Below are positions 52,247-61,958 of a DNA stretch of 64,000 bases, piece by piece. The DNA is taken from the NCBI RefSeq assembly GCF_019857205.1, contig NZ_JAHWXO010000001.1, positions 434,001-498,000 on the forward strand, given 5' to 3'. The position numbers were made by a program, and so were the translations under genes. This DNA is from Qipengyuania pacifica (GTDB taxonomy: Bacteria > Pseudomonadota > Alphaproteobacteria > Sphingomonadales > Sphingomonadaceae). Within the stretch, counting starts at the first letter, position 1; each line of letters opens with the position of its first letter. A model generated the notes under the pieces. It was not told the origin of the DNA and did no database searches. It saw nothing but the letters and a program-made list of their open reading frames with translations.

Positions 52247-53332
52247 ATGAGGGATCGACCAGAGACGGATCTGGCGCGCACGTTTCGCCGCCTGATCGAC
52301 CAGCACGGACCGATGCCCGTGCTGCGCTATATGGGTGAAAGCAACGCGCGTTATTATACAACGCGCGACCCGTTGGGCGCTGCTGGCGATTTCACCACTG
52401 CGCCGGAAATCAGCCAGATGTTCGGCGAAATGGCTGGGCTGTGGCTCGCGGACATCTGGGTGCGGGCGGGGCGACCGGCAAATCCGATCTATGTCGAGCT
52501 TGGCCCAGGCCGTGGGACTTTAGCCAAGGATGCGCTGCGTGCCATGGCCAGTCAGGGGCTGCGCCCGGACGTGCATCTGGTCGAGGGTTCCGAGGCCTTG
52601 CGCAAAGTGCAGGGCGGTGTGCTGGCGGGAGCCCAATTTCACGATACGATGGATAGCGTCCCGGATGGTCGCCCCATTCTTTTGCTGGCGAACGAATTCC
52701 TGGACGCCTTGCCCATCCGGCAACTGGTAATGACCGAAAAGGGCTGGCGCGAACGGATGGTCGGCATCGAAGGGGGAGAATTCGCCTTCGTGTCCGGACC
52801 CAATTCGATGGACGACGCCGTCCCGGAAGCCCAACGCGCAGCACCCGCGGGGACTGTGATCGAAACCTGCCCCGGAGCAGCAGCCCTGGTCGAAGCCGTC
52901 GCTCGCCGGATAGACGTGCAGGGCGGCGCCGCGCTTTTCATCGATTACGGGCACGTCGATGTCCGCAGCGGATCCACCTTGCAGGCGGTAAAATCGCACG
53001 AAAAGCTCGACGTGTTCGACGCGCCGGGAGAAATGGATCTCACGGCGCATGTCGATTTCGCCACACTAGATACTATTGCTCGCCGCGAGGGGCTGGCCAG
53101 TTCGCTGACGACCCAAGGTGCTTGGCTCGGCGCGATGGGCATCGCATTGCGAGCAACGGCACTTGCAAAGGCATCCCCCTCTCGCGCCGATGAAATCGAA
53201 GTTGCGGTCGAACGGCTGGTTCAACCGGACGCGATGGGCGAGCTGTTCAAATGTCTCGCGATTACGGCGCGCGACTGGCCGCGCGGCGCGGCTTTCCCCG
53301 AAGGCGAGCGGCGCAAGCCCGAAGCGACTTAG
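52247..53332 (+). CDS. NDUFAF7-like SAM-dependent methyltransferase
   Basis: A 361-residue class I methyltransferase of the COG1565/NDUFAF7 family. It starts with LRYMGESNARYYTTRDPLGAAGDFTTAPEISQMFGEMAGLW, a hallmark of the group, and the SAM-binding VELGPGRGTLAKDAL lies near residue 90; LLANEFLDALPIRQLV follows. The mitochondrial relative methylates an arginine of complex I subunit NDUFS2 during assembly, so a role in complex I biogenesis is a fair inference here. It follows lgt after 5 bp and converges with the ABC importer with a 4-bp overlap. Confidence 0.93.
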   Translation: MRDRPETDLARTFRRLIDQHGPMPVLRYMGESNARYYTTRDPLGAAGDFTTAPEISQMFGEMAGLWLADIWVRAGRPANPIYVELGPGRGTLAKDALRAMASQGLRPDVHLVEGSEALRKVQGGVLAGAQFHDTMDSVPDGRPILLLANEFLDALPIRQLVMTEKGWRERMVGIEGGEFAFVSGPNSMDDAVPEAQRAAPAGTVIETCPGAAALVEAVARRIDVQGGAALFIDYGHVDVRSGSTLQAVKSHEKLDVFDAPGEMDLTAHVDFATLDTIARREGLASSLTTQGAWLGAMGIALRATALAKASPSRADEIEVAVERLVQPDAMGELFKCLAITARDWPRGAAFPEGERRKPEAT

Positions 53333-54873
53333 GAGCCGCCGAGTCCCACGCGCTGGGCCAGCCTCGTTGCTGCTTCGCCGAACGACAGTTTGTCATCCTC
53401 GCGATCGACGGACAGGTTCGCTGCCCGCATCGCCTCCACATCTATCGCCCCTACCAATGGCCTGAGGACCTCCAGCAGGCGGGCGTCGCGGCTTGCCTGA
53501 GGCGAGACGAGGAGGATGGCGTCGTAGTTCGGCAGCGCGCCTTCGGGATCATCCAGAATGACCAGATCGTCGGCAGCGATGCGTCCGTCCGAGGTATAAG
53601 CGCCAATCACGTCGGCTTCGCCCGATCGCAGCGCGTTGTACATGAAAGTGGGTGAGAAGGTGCGCTGGTCTGCGAAACGCAAGCCATACGCATTGCGCAC
53701 TGAGACCCATTCGGGCCGCTCGAAAAACTCAGGGTCACCGCCAATCGTCAAGCTTTGCGCGCGGACCGCGAGATCGCCGATGGATCGAACTCCGCCTTGT
53801 GCAGCCTTTGCGCGTGGCATTGCGAGGCCATAGGCGTTTTCGAAACCAAGCCTTCCTACTACATTCGTACCGCTGGTGCGCTGTTCCCAATCCACGATTT
53901 CGGTGAGCATCGCGTCGCGGTCGGGATTGTCGCTGCGTTGCATCTCGTTGGCCCAGATCGTTCCTGTGTAATCGACCATGATGTCGATGGCGCCGGTGGA
54001 AACGGCGCGATGCGCGACCGCCGAACCCAGGCCGTCTCGATAAGCGACCGTATATCCGCTCGCTTCCAGCCGCTGACCGATAAGACGAGCAAGGACATAT
54101 TGCTCTGAGAAGCTCTTTGCCCCAATCACGATACGATCGTCGTCGCTGTTGCCGAAGGAAACGAACAACGCTGCCAGAATGCCCAGAAGGACCGCTGCCA
54201 GTCCTCCCAGGCTTAGGACCCGGCGCCGTGTTCGAAGCCCCTTCTCAATGGTCCCGAGAAGCGCATCGGCGACTATCGCCAAGCCGGCGCTGGCGATACA
54301 GCCTGCGAGCACCAGCACCCAATTCTGCGTCTGCAATCCGGCAAATATAGGATCGCCGAGGCTCGGTTGGCCGATCGTGGTGGACAGTGTCGCAGCGCCA
54401 ATGGTCCAGACGGCCGCGGTACGGATGCCCGCCATGATGTAAGGGGACGACAAGGGCGCTTCGACCAGTCGCAAGCGCTGCCAGAAGGTCATTCCTACAC
54501 CGTCAGCAGCCTCGATTACCCCTGGGTCGAGATTGGTCTGCGCTGTCACAGCGTTGCGGAGGATCGGCAGGAGGGCGTAGAGCGAAAGGGCAAGAAATGC
54601 GGGCAGGAAGCCGAGCGTTGGCAAGCCTTCGCCGAATATCGCGCGAAGGTTCAGCAGGATCGGAAAAAACAGGGCGAGCAGGGCGAGCGCGGGAATGGTC
54701 TGAACCAGGCTGGCGAAGCCAAGCGTGATCCGCGCGATCGGTGGCGAGCGGCTTGCCCAGATCGCCATTGGCAGTGCGACCGCAATACCCAGCATGATCG
54801 CCGCGGCCGAAAGCAGGACATGAGCTGCGAGCTTGTCGCCCAGGCCAAGAAGGGCCGTCCAGATATCGCTCAT
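53329..54873 (-). CDS. ABC importer, fused permease and substrate-binding domain (OpuC/EgtUBC type)
   Basis: A 514-residue fusion: six membrane helices of an OpuB-type permease (about residues 1-215, with VEAPLSSPYIMAGIRTAAVWTIGAATLS) and then a periplasmic solute-binding domain (about residues 240-510) starting VIGAKSFSEQYVLARLIGQRLEASG. DYTGTIWANEMQ and GGDPEFFERPEW are the pattern of the choline/betaine/ergothioneine-binding class. Fused importers of this kind carry compatible solutes, ergothioneine or similar quaternary amines; which one here is unknown. The start overlaps the ATPase gene stop by 4 bp. Confidence 0.9.
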   Translation of the reverse strand: MSDIWTALLGLGDKLAAHVLLSAAAIMLGIAVALPMAIWASRSPPIARITLGFASLVQTIPALALLALFFPILLNLRAIFGEGLPTLGFLPAFLALSLYALLPILRNAVTAQTNLDPGVIEAADGVGMTFWQRLRLVEAPLSSPYIMAGIRTAAVWTIGAATLSTTIGQPSLGDPIFAGLQTQNWVLVLAGCIASAGLAIVADALLGTIEKGLRTRRRVLSLGGLAAVLLGILAALFVSFGNSDDDRIVIGAKSFSEQYVLARLIGQRLEASGYTVAYRDGLGSAVAHRAVSTGAIDIMVDYTGTIWANEMQRSDNPDRDAMLTEIVDWEQRTSGTNVVGRLGFENAYGLAMPRAKAAQGGVRSIGDLAVRAQSLTIGGDPEFFERPEWVSVRNAYGLRFADQRTFSPTFMYNALRSGEADVIGAYTSDGRIAADDLVILDDPEGALPNYDAILLVSPQASRDARLLEVLRPLVGAIDVEAMRAANLSVDREDDKLSFGEAATRLAQRVGLGGS

Positions 54874-55637
54874 CGGGTAAGCTCGGCCAGCCGGTCCGCT
54901 TGCGTGCGCGGCACGGCAACGAGACTTTGTGCAATCTCGCCGCCACCCCCGTGGAGCAGGGACTGCGGGGTTTCATCGGCAACGATGGTTCCTGCTTCCA
55001 TCACAAGAACCCGATCGGCCAGTAGCAGTGCTTCGGCCATGTCATGGGTGACCATCACCGTGGTCAAATTCAACTCGCGATGCAGGCTTCGCACACGCTC
55101 ACCCAAGGCATCGCGGGTGACCGGGTCGAGCGCACCGAACGGCTCGTCCATCAGCAGGAGCTGCGGCTCGTTCGCCAGCGCGCGGGCCACACCGACCCGT
55201 TGGCGCTGCCCGCCGGACAGTTCGTTCGGCATGCGCGTGGCCATGGAGCGTTCGAGATCCACCAGGTCGAGCAGTTCCGCGATCCGTTCGCGCGTCAACT
55301 TCTGGCCGCTGATACGCGGGCCGATCGCGATATTCTCGCCCACGCTCATGTGGGGAAACAGCCCGACCGACTGGAAAACATAGCCGATCCGCCGTCGCAG
55401 GGCGGCAAGCGGCAGGCTTTCTACCGGATCGCCATCGATCAATACCGCGCCGGAGCTCGGATCGACCAATCGGTTGACCGTCTTGAGCAAGGTGGACTTG
55501 CCCGATCCGGATGCCCCAACAAGCGCAACGAATTCGCGCCGGGCGACGGCGGTGGAGATGCTCTCTACCGCCTGGGTGCGGTCATAGCTTTTACAGACGT
55601 CGCGAAATTCGAGCAGCGGTTGCGTCTGCTGGTTCAC
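54870..55637 (-). CDS. ABC importer ATPase (OpuCA/EgtUA type, no CBS domains)
   Basis: A 255-residue ATP-binding subunit for the adjacent permease-SBP fusion. Walker A VGASGSGKSTLLKTVNRL, the Q-loop region FQSVGLFPHMSV, signature ELSGGQRQRVGVARAL, Walker B LLLMDEPFGALDP and the switch HDMAEAL are all present. It lacks the C-terminal CBS pair seen in osmoregulated OpuCA, so osmotic gating of that kind is unlikely. It overlaps the downstream permease gene and the upstream lipoprotein gene by 4 bp each. Confidence 0.93.
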   Translation of the reverse strand: MNQQTQPLLEFRDVCKSYDRTQAVESISTAVARREFVALVGASGSGKSTLLKTVNRLVDPSSGAVLIDGDPVESLPLAALRRRIGYVFQSVGLFPHMSVGENIAIGPRISGQKLTRERIAELLDLVDLERSMATRMPNELSGGQRQRVGVARALANEPQLLLMDEPFGALDPVTRDALGERVRSLHRELNLTTVMVTHDMAEALLLADRVLVMEAGTIVADETPQSLLHGGGGEIAQSLVAVPRTQADRLAELTR

Positions 55638-56092
55638 TCTGCCTGTTCCGATCCTTCGCCGGGCGGGGCGTATTCGACGCGCGTAAGTTCGATCTCGGTG
55701 TCGCCGCTTCTTGCGCGCATGGTATCCCCGTTCATACGCTCGGGCCTCCAGCAGCGCTCCACTCCGTTCTCGCTATCGGGTGTGAAGCAAAGGAGCTTGT
55801 CTCCCTCGTCCTTCGAATACGTCCAGCTGCCGGTCTGCCACGGATCGCCATTGCGCAGATCGCGATAAGTGCCGTCGGGATCGATTTCCGTAACATAGCG
55901 TGCCCCGTCTTCCGCGATCGCCCGCCAGGCGGTGGAACTGAATGCTTCGGGGACAGCCCGGGAGGAAGATGGTTCGGTCGTTGCGACAGTTTCGAGCCCG
56001 TCGGTCCCGATAGTTCCGCCTGCCGTGTTCCCAGTCGGAGAACAGGCGGCCAGCGCAAGCGCAAGAAACCCCGATGCAAATAGAAATCGCAT
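55634..56092 (-). CDS. Lipoprotein of unknown function, coupled to the ABC importer
   Basis: A 152-residue protein with a type II signal peptide (LALAAC, Cys at position 17). The mature part has a low-complexity Thr/Ser stretch and then a small beta-rich domain with DGTYRDLRNGDPWQTGSWTYSKDEGDKLLCFTP and two Cys residues about 15 apart that could form a disulphide. No family I can name. A ribosome site GGGGAGC precedes the ATG at 56092. Its stop overlaps the ABC ATPase gene by 4 bp, so it is likely made in step with the importer. Confidence 0.75.
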   Translation of the reverse strand: MRFLFASGFLALALAACSPTGNTAGGTIGTDGLETVATTEPSSSRAVPEAFSSTAWRAIAEDGARYVTEIDPDGTYRDLRNGDPWQTGSWTYSKDEGDKLLCFTPDSENGVERCWRPERMNGDTMRARSGDTEIELTRVEYAPPGEGSEQAE

Positions 56093-56161
56093 ATGTTCTG
56101 CTCCCCTTTGTATCGGCGTGTGGGAAAGCACAGCAATTGGGCTGGTGCAAGGCAGCTGGGA

Positions 56162-57688
56162 TCAGTTCCCTATCGACTGCCGCGGGAAAGCGATACGCAC
56201 GCGTAGTCCGCCGTCGGCAAATTCGCGCTCGAACGACCCCTTGAGCTGCCCTTCAACCGCCATCCGCAACAGGCGCGAACCGAACCCTTCGCGTTCCTGC
56301 TCGTCCGGAACCTGATAGCTCGGGGCGCTCTCTTCCCAGATCACGCAAATGTCGTCGCTATCGTCGCTATCCCCTTCGACGGTGACAGTCACCTTTCCTT
56401 CCTCGCTGGAAAGGGCGCCATATTTCGCAGAGTTCGTAGCAAGCTCGTGGAAAATCAGGGCGAGTGGCGTGGCGGCGCGTTCGCCGACGGCAACGCCGGG
56501 GCCGACGATGCTGAAACGCGCGTTTCCAGCGGTATCGTAAGGTGCCAGCAAATCGGACAGCAGCCCGGACAGCGTGCCGCCCTTGTGCCCATGGCCCGGG
56601 CGGACATAATCGTGTGCTGCCCCCAGCGCGCGAATGGTTTCACTCAATTCAGATGCGAATTCCGTAACCTCCGGCTTGCCGCGCGAACGGATTGCCACGA
56701 GGCCCGAAATAACGGCGAAGATGTTCTTGATACGATGCGAAAGTTCATTCGCCAGCAAGTCGCGGGCTTCGGCCATTCGGCGCTGGCGGTCGACGTCGAT
56801 GACTGTTCCGAACCAACGCGGTTTTCCCGTTCCCGCAGACGTTCGAACGGCTCTCGAGAGCATCCAGCGATAATCGCCATCTGCAAGTTTCAGGCGCCAT
56901 TCGTATTCGAAGGGTTCCCCGCTCTTCAGCGATGTCCGAAAGGCGTCGATCGCAGTTTCCCAGTCTTCGGGGTGTATGGCAGTCTGCCAGTCATCCAAAC
57001 TTTGCGGCTGGGAAAGACCAGTCAGTTCATCCCACTGCACATTGACGTAATCGAAATTACCCGAGGCATCAGCCGACCAAGCAATCCCGGGAACGCTGTC
57101 GATCATCCGTTTGAGATCGCTTTCCCGCTCGTTGACAGCTTCCTTTGCCGCATCGCCCAGGCGCTGCTGGGATATGCGCCGCATGGTAGCCTTCGCGAGA
57201 ACCGACAGTGCGTTTTGCTGAAGCTGGGACAGCCCGTCTTCGTGAGGCTCGCTATCGATGAGGCAAAGAGCGCCCAGGGCCGCGCCTTCGGCAGAGATCA
57301 GCGGCTGACCGGCGTAAAAGCGGATATGCGGCTCACCCGTGACGAGCGGATTGTCCGCAAAGCGAATGTCTTCCTTCGCGTCGCGAATGACCATAGGTTC
57401 CGTGCCCAGCATGGCATGCGCGCAGAAACTGGTCGAGCGCGGCGTTTCGCGCGCTTCTATTCCCGTTCGAGCGAGGAACATCTGACGGCCCTCTTCGACC
57501 ATGGTGACCATGACCATGGGTACATCGCAAACCTTCGCTGCAAGATCGACGATCTCCTGCAGTTCGGGATCGTCGATCATGGCGTCCGTACCGTGCGCAG
57601 CAAGGATCGCGAGGCGCCGTTCCTCGTCGCAATAGGCTTCCGAAGGGGGTTTGCCTTCGGGCCAAAGGATGTTTTCCTTACGGTACAT
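56162..57688 (-). CDS. HWE-family histidine kinase with GAF and PAS domains
   Basis: A soluble 508-residue kinase. An N-terminal GAF domain (about residues 35-175, with RTGIEARETPRSTSFCAHAM and HIRFYAGQPLISAEGAALGALCLID) is followed by a PAS fold (about 200-310, with DYRWMLSRAVRTSAGTGKPRWFGTVIDVDRQ), then the HWE kinase core with LSHRIKNIFAVISGLV holding the His, and FHELATNSAKYGAL. HWE kinases in alphaproteobacteria often feed the general stress response. No response regulator is adjacent. The ATG at 57688 is used; the frame is open 30 codons more. Confidence 0.9.
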   Translation of the reverse strand: MYRKENILWPEGKPPSEAYCDEERRLAILAAHGTDAMIDDPELQEIVDLAAKVCDVPMVMVTMVEEGRQMFLARTGIEARETPRSTSFCAHAMLGTEPMVIRDAKEDIRFADNPLVTGEPHIRFYAGQPLISAEGAALGALCLIDSEPHEDGLSQLQQNALSVLAKATMRRISQQRLGDAAKEAVNERESDLKRMIDSVPGIAWSADASGNFDYVNVQWDELTGLSQPQSLDDWQTAIHPEDWETAIDAFRTSLKSGEPFEYEWRLKLADGDYRWMLSRAVRTSAGTGKPRWFGTVIDVDRQRRMAEARDLLANELSHRIKNIFAVISGLVAIRSRGKPEVTEFASELSETIRALGAAHDYVRPGHGHKGGTLSGLLSDLLAPYDTAGNARFSIVGPGVAVGERAATPLALIFHELATNSAKYGALSSEEGKVTVTVEGDSDDSDDICVIWEESAPSYQVPDEQEREGFGSRLLRMAVEGQLKGSFEREFADGGLRVRIAFPRQSIGN

Positions 57689-57853
57689 GCTCTCGTCCAG
57701 AGGCGCTTTAGACTCAAATTTAAACGAATACCTAACGCAAAAAGCAAGTTCGCAGCTTCTGTCTATCGTGCAGTCCAATCGGTTTGCTCCGCAGCCTTGG
57801 CTCGGCTATCGGCCCTGACGACAGTTACTTTCGCGAGCCCTTGAGGAGAGACG

Positions 57854-59017
57854 ATGCGCGCGACCCCCCAGTTCGATTTCCAGCTCGGCGAAAGTGTCGA
57901 GATGATCCGCGAGGCTACGGCCCGCTTCGCAGACGAGCAGATTGCCCCGCTCGCCGAAAAAATCGATCGCGAGGACTGGTTTCCGCGCGACGAGCTCTGG
58001 AAACAGATGGGCGAACTCGGTTTGCATGGCATTACCGTATCTCAGGAGGACGGCGGCCTGGGGCTCGGCTATCTGGAACATGTCGTCGCCGTGGAAGAAG
58101 TGAGCCGCGCCAGTGCCTCGCTCGGCCTTTCCTACGGCGCCCATTCCAATCTGTGCGTCAACCAGATCCGGCGGTGGGGCAACGAAGAGCAGAAGGCCAA
58201 ATATCTTCCGGGCCTGATCAGCGGCGAACATGTCGGCTCGCTCGCCATGTCCGAAGCCAGCGCCGGATCCGACGTCGTTTCGATGAAACTGAAAGCGGAG
58301 GCGGTCGATGGCGGCTACGTACTCAACGGCACCAAGTTCTGGATTACCAACGCGCCTTTCGCCGATACTCTGGTGGTCTATGCCAAAACAGATGGCAGCG
58401 CGGGCAGCCGCGGTATCACCGCCTTCCTGATAGAAAAGGGCGACCCAGGCTTTTCGATCGGGCAGAAGATCGAAAAGGTCGGCATGCGTGGCTCCCCTAC
58501 ATCGGAACTGGTTTTCGACGACTGCCGCATTTCCGAAGATCGGGTGATGGGGCCGGTCAACGGCGGTGTCGGGGTTCTGATGAGCGGGCTCGATTATGAA
58601 CGCGTGGTGCTTGCCGGATTGCAGCTCGGTATCATGCAGGCATGCCTCGATACGGTCATTCCCTATCTGCGTGAAAGAACGCAATTTGGCAAACCCATCG
58701 GCAGCTTCCAGCTTATGCAGGCCAAGGTGGCCGACATGTATGTCGCGCTGCAGTCGGCCCGAGCCTACACCTATGCGGTGGCCAAGGCCTGCGACAGTGA
58801 ACAGACGACCCGTTTCGATGCGGCAGGGGCCATCCTTCTTGCATCGGAGAACGCGTTCCGCGTTGCGGCAGAATCTGTTCAGGCGCTGGGCGGGGCTGGT
58901 TATACGCTCGATTGGCCAGTGGAACGGTATATGCGGGATGCGAAACTGCTCGATATCGGAGCCGGAACGAATGAAATCCGTCGGATGTTGATCGGCCGTG
59001 AACTGATCGGGGCATGA
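57854..59017 (+). CDS. ivd: Isovaleryl-CoA dehydrogenase
   Basis: Oxidises isovaleryl-CoA to 3-methylcrotonyl-CoA in leucine breakdown. The 387-residue protein has the acyl-CoA dehydrogenase fold with [51 protein letters not shown], and the catalytic glutamate in the position typical of isovaleryl-CoA dehydrogenase, [10 protein letters not shown]. The ending [42 protein letters not shown] is characteristic. AGGAGAG precedes the ATG. Two small genes and then mccB follow in the same direction, giving the next step of the pathway. Confidence 0.95.
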   Translation: MRATPQFDFQLGESVEMIREATARFADEQIAPLAEKIDREDWFPRDELWKQMGELGLHGITVSQEDGGLGLGYLEHVVAVEEVSRASASLGLSYGAHSNLCVNQIRRWGNEEQKAKYLPGLISGEHVGSLAMSEASAGSDVVSMKLKAEAVDGGYVLNGTKFWITNAPFADTLVVYAKTDGSAGSRGITAFLIEKGDPGFSIGQKIEKVGMRGSPTSELVFDDCRISEDRVMGPVNGGVGVLMSGLDYERVVLAGLQLGIMQACLDTVIPYLRERTQFGKPIGSFQLMQAKVADMYVALQSARAYTYAVAKACDSEQTTRFDAAGAILLASENAFRVAAESVQALGGAGYTLDWPVERYMRDAKLLDIGAGTNEIRRMLIGRELIGA

Positions 59018-59020
59018 CTT

Positions 59021-59305
59021 ATGAGCGACACCGTCCTTACGGCTCTCCAATATTACGGTGCAGGGGCGGCGCTGGTGGCGGCTTTCGTCGTGTCTTTGAA
59101 CATCAGTACACGCGTGACTGGCTGGGCGTTCGTCTTATTCGTCACCAGTTCGATCGCCTTGGTTGCGTGGGGATTCCTGAAACAGGATGCAGAAGGAATC
59201 GGCTGGCAGAATATCGGTCTGCTCATCATCAACATCGTCGGCGTCTATCGCTATCTGATTGCAGCGGGCGGTAACGATGATGGATCCCAAGCAAGCCGCG
59301 GTTGA
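59021..59305 (+). CDS. Small membrane protein between ivd and mccB, function unknown
   Basis: A 94-residue protein with three hydrophobic segments (YYGAGAALVAAFVVSL, TGWAFVLFVTSSIALVAWGFL, NIGLLIINIVGVYRYLIAAGG) that looks like a small integral membrane protein; I do not recognise a named function. It starts 3 bp after ivd and its end overlaps the next gene by about 29 bp in another frame, so all four genes are likely one unit. It may be a lineage-specific passenger in the leucine-degradation operon. Confidence 0.75.
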   Translation: MSDTVLTALQYYGAGAALVAAFVVSLNISTRVTGWAFVLFVTSSIALVAWGFLKQDAEGIGWQNIGLLIINIVGVYRYLIAAGGNDDGSQASRG

Positions 59306-59546
59306 TGTGCCGGACCTGCTGGGCGAATGCCCGTGCGGCAACACAGCCCGCGCATTCTGCGGGCGTTGCGGATCACCCGTGTATTCTCGCCGTAACAGCG
59401 TCCCGGGAAAATTGCAGCCGCGCACCGAACTGATCCTCGATTTCCAGCAACCCGAAGAACTGACTCGGCAACATGGCGGATTTGCCCTGCCGTGGATCGG
59501 CCCGCTAGCCCGCATGGCCGAAACGCCCCAGAAGGAAACCGCATGA
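59277..59546 (+). CDS. Small zinc-ribbon-like protein between ivd and mccB
   Basis: A protein of about 89 residues. Near its start it has C-P-C-G followed 8 residues later by CGRCG, a CXC/CXXC arrangement that could bind zinc, then [12 protein letters not shown] and a tail without clear domains. No family I can name. The ATG at 59277 (or 59280) lies inside the end of the previous gene, and its stop overlaps the mccB start by 4 bp (ATGA), so translation is strongly coupled to mccB. Confidence 0.68.
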   Translation: MMDPKQAAVDVPDLLGECPCGNTARAFCGRCGSPVYSRRNSVPGKLQPRTELILDFQQPEELTRQHGGFALPWIGPLARMAETPQKETA

Positions 59547-61153
59547 CCGCCCCCGTTCTTATGTCCACTCTCGATCGCGAAGCTCCCGAGGCCAAGGCGC
59601 GTTTTACACACAATGCGTCGCTCGCGGCCGACTTGCGGGCCAGCGTTGCCGCCGCTGCGCTGGGCGGTTCGGAAGGTAGCCGGGAACGGCATGTCGGGCG
59701 GGGCAAGCTTCTCCCGCGCGAGCGCGTGGAGCGCCTGCTCGATCCCGGCAGTTCCTTCCTCGAAATCGGCCAGCTTGCCGCCAATGGCATGTATGGCAAG
59801 GACGAGATCAATGGCGCGGGTCTGATTGCCGGGATCGGGCGTGTCTCCGGCCGTCAGGTGATGATCGTGTGCAACGATGCCACCGTTAAGGGCGGTACCT
59901 ATTACCCGATGACGGTGAAGAAGCACTTGCGTGCGCAGGAGATCGCGCAGGAAAACCGCCTGCCCTGTATCTATCTGGTCGACAGCGGAGGGGCGAACCT
60001 TCCCCACCAGGCCGAGGTCTTTCCCGACCGCGACCATTTCGGTCGCATCTTCTTCAATCAGGCGAACATGTCGGCGCTCGGCATTCCGCAGATTGCCTGT
60101 GTGATGGGATCGTGCACTGCCGGTGGAGCCTATGTGCCCGCCATGTCCGACGAGACGGTAATCGTGCGCAATCAGGGCACGATCTTTCTCGCCGGGCCAC
60201 CGCTGGTGAAGGCGGCCACGGGCGAGGAAATCAGCGCCGAGGATCTCGGCGGCGGCGACCTGCATGCGAAGAAATCCGGCGTGGTCGATCATCTGGCGGA
60301 GAATGACGAACACGCGCTCACGATCGTGCGCGACATCGTGAGCCACCTCGGCGACAACTACGCTCATGCAAAGGATATCGAGCTGAAAGAGCCCCGCGCG
60401 CCTAAATTCGACGCCGAGGATCTTTATGCGCTGGTCCCGGAAGATGTGCGCGCGCCTTACGACGTTCACGAAGTCATTGCGCGGCTGGTCGACGGCAGCG
60501 AATTCCACGAATTCAAGCAGCACTATGGCAGCACACTGGTCTGCGGCTTCGCCCACATCTGGGGCATGCCGGTGGCCATTTTGGCGAACAACGGCGTGCT
60601 ATTCTCCGAAAGCGCGCAGAAGGGCGCGCATTTCATCGAACTTGCCTGCCAGCGACGCATTCCGCTCCTGTTCCTGCAGAATATCTCCGGTTTCATGGTT
60701 GGCGGCAAATACGAGGCCGAAGGCATCGCCAAGCATGGCGCGAAGCTGGTGACCGCTGTCGCGACCGCCAGCGTGCCCAAGGTGACCGTGGTCATCGGCG
60801 GCAGCTTCGGTGCCGGCAACTATGGCATGTGCGGGCGCGCCTACTCCCCGCGGTTCCTCTTTACCTGGCCCAACGCGCGGATCAGCGTGATGGGGGGCGA
60901 ACAGGCGGCATCGGTTCTGGCCACGGTGCACCGCGATGCCGACAGCTGGACGACGGAACAGGCGGAAGAATTCAAGGCCCCGATCCGGCAAAAGTACGAA
61001 GACGAGGGGAACCCCTACTATGCCACTGCGCGGCTCTGGGACGACGGGGTCATCGATCCGGTGCAGACGCGCGACGTGCTTGGCCTAGCTTTTGCCGCAG
61101 CACTCGAAGCGCCGATCCCCGAACGCCCGCAATTCGGGGTCTTCAGGATGTAG
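59543..61153 (+). CDS. mccB: Methylcrotonoyl-CoA carboxylase, carboxyltransferase (beta) subunit
   Basis: Carries carboxyl from biotin to 3-methylcrotonyl-CoA in leucine breakdown. The 536-residue protein has the typical [32 protein letters not shown] stretch, the oxyanion-hole motif [17 protein letters not shown], and the C-terminal [35 protein letters not shown]. These separate it from propionyl-CoA carboxylase. The ATG at 59543 overlaps the previous stop by 4 bp; the frame is open 17 codons upstream. The biotin-carrying alpha subunit gene mccA is not adjacent. Confidence 0.95.
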   Translation: MTAPVLMSTLDREAPEAKARFTHNASLAADLRASVAAAALGGSEGSRERHVGRGKLLPRERVERLLDPGSSFLEIGQLAANGMYGKDEINGAGLIAGIGRVSGRQVMIVCNDATVKGGTYYPMTVKKHLRAQEIAQENRLPCIYLVDSGGANLPHQAEVFPDRDHFGRIFFNQANMSALGIPQIACVMGSCTAGGAYVPAMSDETVIVRNQGTIFLAGPPLVKAATGEEISAEDLGGGDLHAKKSGVVDHLAENDEHALTIVRDIVSHLGDNYAHAKDIELKEPRAPKFDAEDLYALVPEDVRAPYDVHEVIARLVDGSEFHEFKQHYGSTLVCGFAHIWGMPVAILANNGVLFSESAQKGAHFIELACQRRIPLLFLQNISGFMVGGKYEAEGIAKHGAKLVTAVATASVPKVTVVIGGSFGAGNYGMCGRAYSPRFLFTWPNARISVMGGEQAASVLATVHRDADSWTTEQAEEFKAPIRQKYEDEGNPYYATARLWDDGVIDPVQTRDVLGLAFAAALEAPIPERPQFGVFRM

Positions 61154-61232
61154 CGCCGCGGAACCGCATGGCCCTCACGCGCATTGCGGTTAGTAATTAT
61201 GGGGATTGGGCGGGTGTCTAGGAGAGATATCC

Positions 61233-61871
61233 ATGTCGGGCCAGGAAATTACCCTTGCCGTCGTTATTGCTGCAGCAGTTGTCATCCTGTTGCTCGTCTG
61301 GCTCTTCATGCGTCAGCGTCGCACGCAGGCGCTGCGCGATGCCTTCGGCGAGGAATATGATCGCACGGTAGAGGCGCGAGGAAAGCGGAGCGCTGCCGAA
61401 GACGATCTGATCGAACGCAGGGAACGTGTAGCGAAACTCCAGATACGCCCGCTCACTGCTTCCGAGCGTGACAGCTATGCTAACGACTGGAATGAAACCA
61501 AGGCGTTGTTCGTCGATAGCCCGGTAGAGGCGGTGAGCCGAGCGGATCGCTTGCTGACCGATGTTATGAACACCCGCGGTTACCCGATGGGCGATTTCGA
61601 AAACCGCCACGCCGATCTGACCGTCGATCATGGTGAGGTCGCCAAACACTACTTCGCCGGCCACGAAATTGCTGCCCGTTCGAGCGACGCGACGACAGAA
61701 GAACTCCGCAGGGCCATCAACCACTACGAAGCGCTATTCTCGGATATGACCAGCGAAATCGCCGACGAGACCAGCGCTTCTGGCGAGAGCGAAATCGATG
61801 AGGCCGGCCGCCGGGAGGCTCCCACGAAGCCGGCGGCTTTCAGCACCACGACGCGCCGCCCCGGCGACTGA
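61233..61871 (+). CDS. Single-pass membrane protein, function unknown
   Basis: A 212-residue protein with one N-terminal membrane helix (ITLAVVIAAAVVILLLVWLFM, about residues 6-26) and a long charged cytoplasmic region. That region has ALRDAFGEEYDRTVEARGKRSAAEDDLIERRERVAKLQIRPL, a YANDWNETKALFVDSPVEAV block, VDHGEVAKHYFAGHEIAAR and a low-complexity C-terminal tail. Similar proteins occur widely in bacteria without known function. A strong ribosome site AGGAGA precedes the ATG at 61233. It follows mccB after 79 bp. Confidence 0.8.
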   Translation: MSGQEITLAVVIAAAVVILLLVWLFMRQRRTQALRDAFGEEYDRTVEARGKRSAAEDDLIERRERVAKLQIRPLTASERDSYANDWNETKALFVDSPVEAVSRADRLLTDVMNTRGYPMGDFENRHADLTVDHGEVAKHYFAGHEIAARSSDATTEELRRAINHYEALFSDMTSEIADETSASGESEIDEAGRREAPTKPAAFSTTTRRPGD

Positions 61872-61958
61872 ACTCCCGTTTCGACCTGTTCTGAATTCCT
61901 GACCGCTCTGCACTCGCTTTCGCCGCGTCTTGGTCTATGGGCGGTTCAGGGAGAGAAC

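Noticed and set aside
57720-57760. TTAA followed by CTAA as a CtrA box before the HWE kinase gene
   Set aside because: The second half is CTAA at the wrong spacing; not a full consensus.
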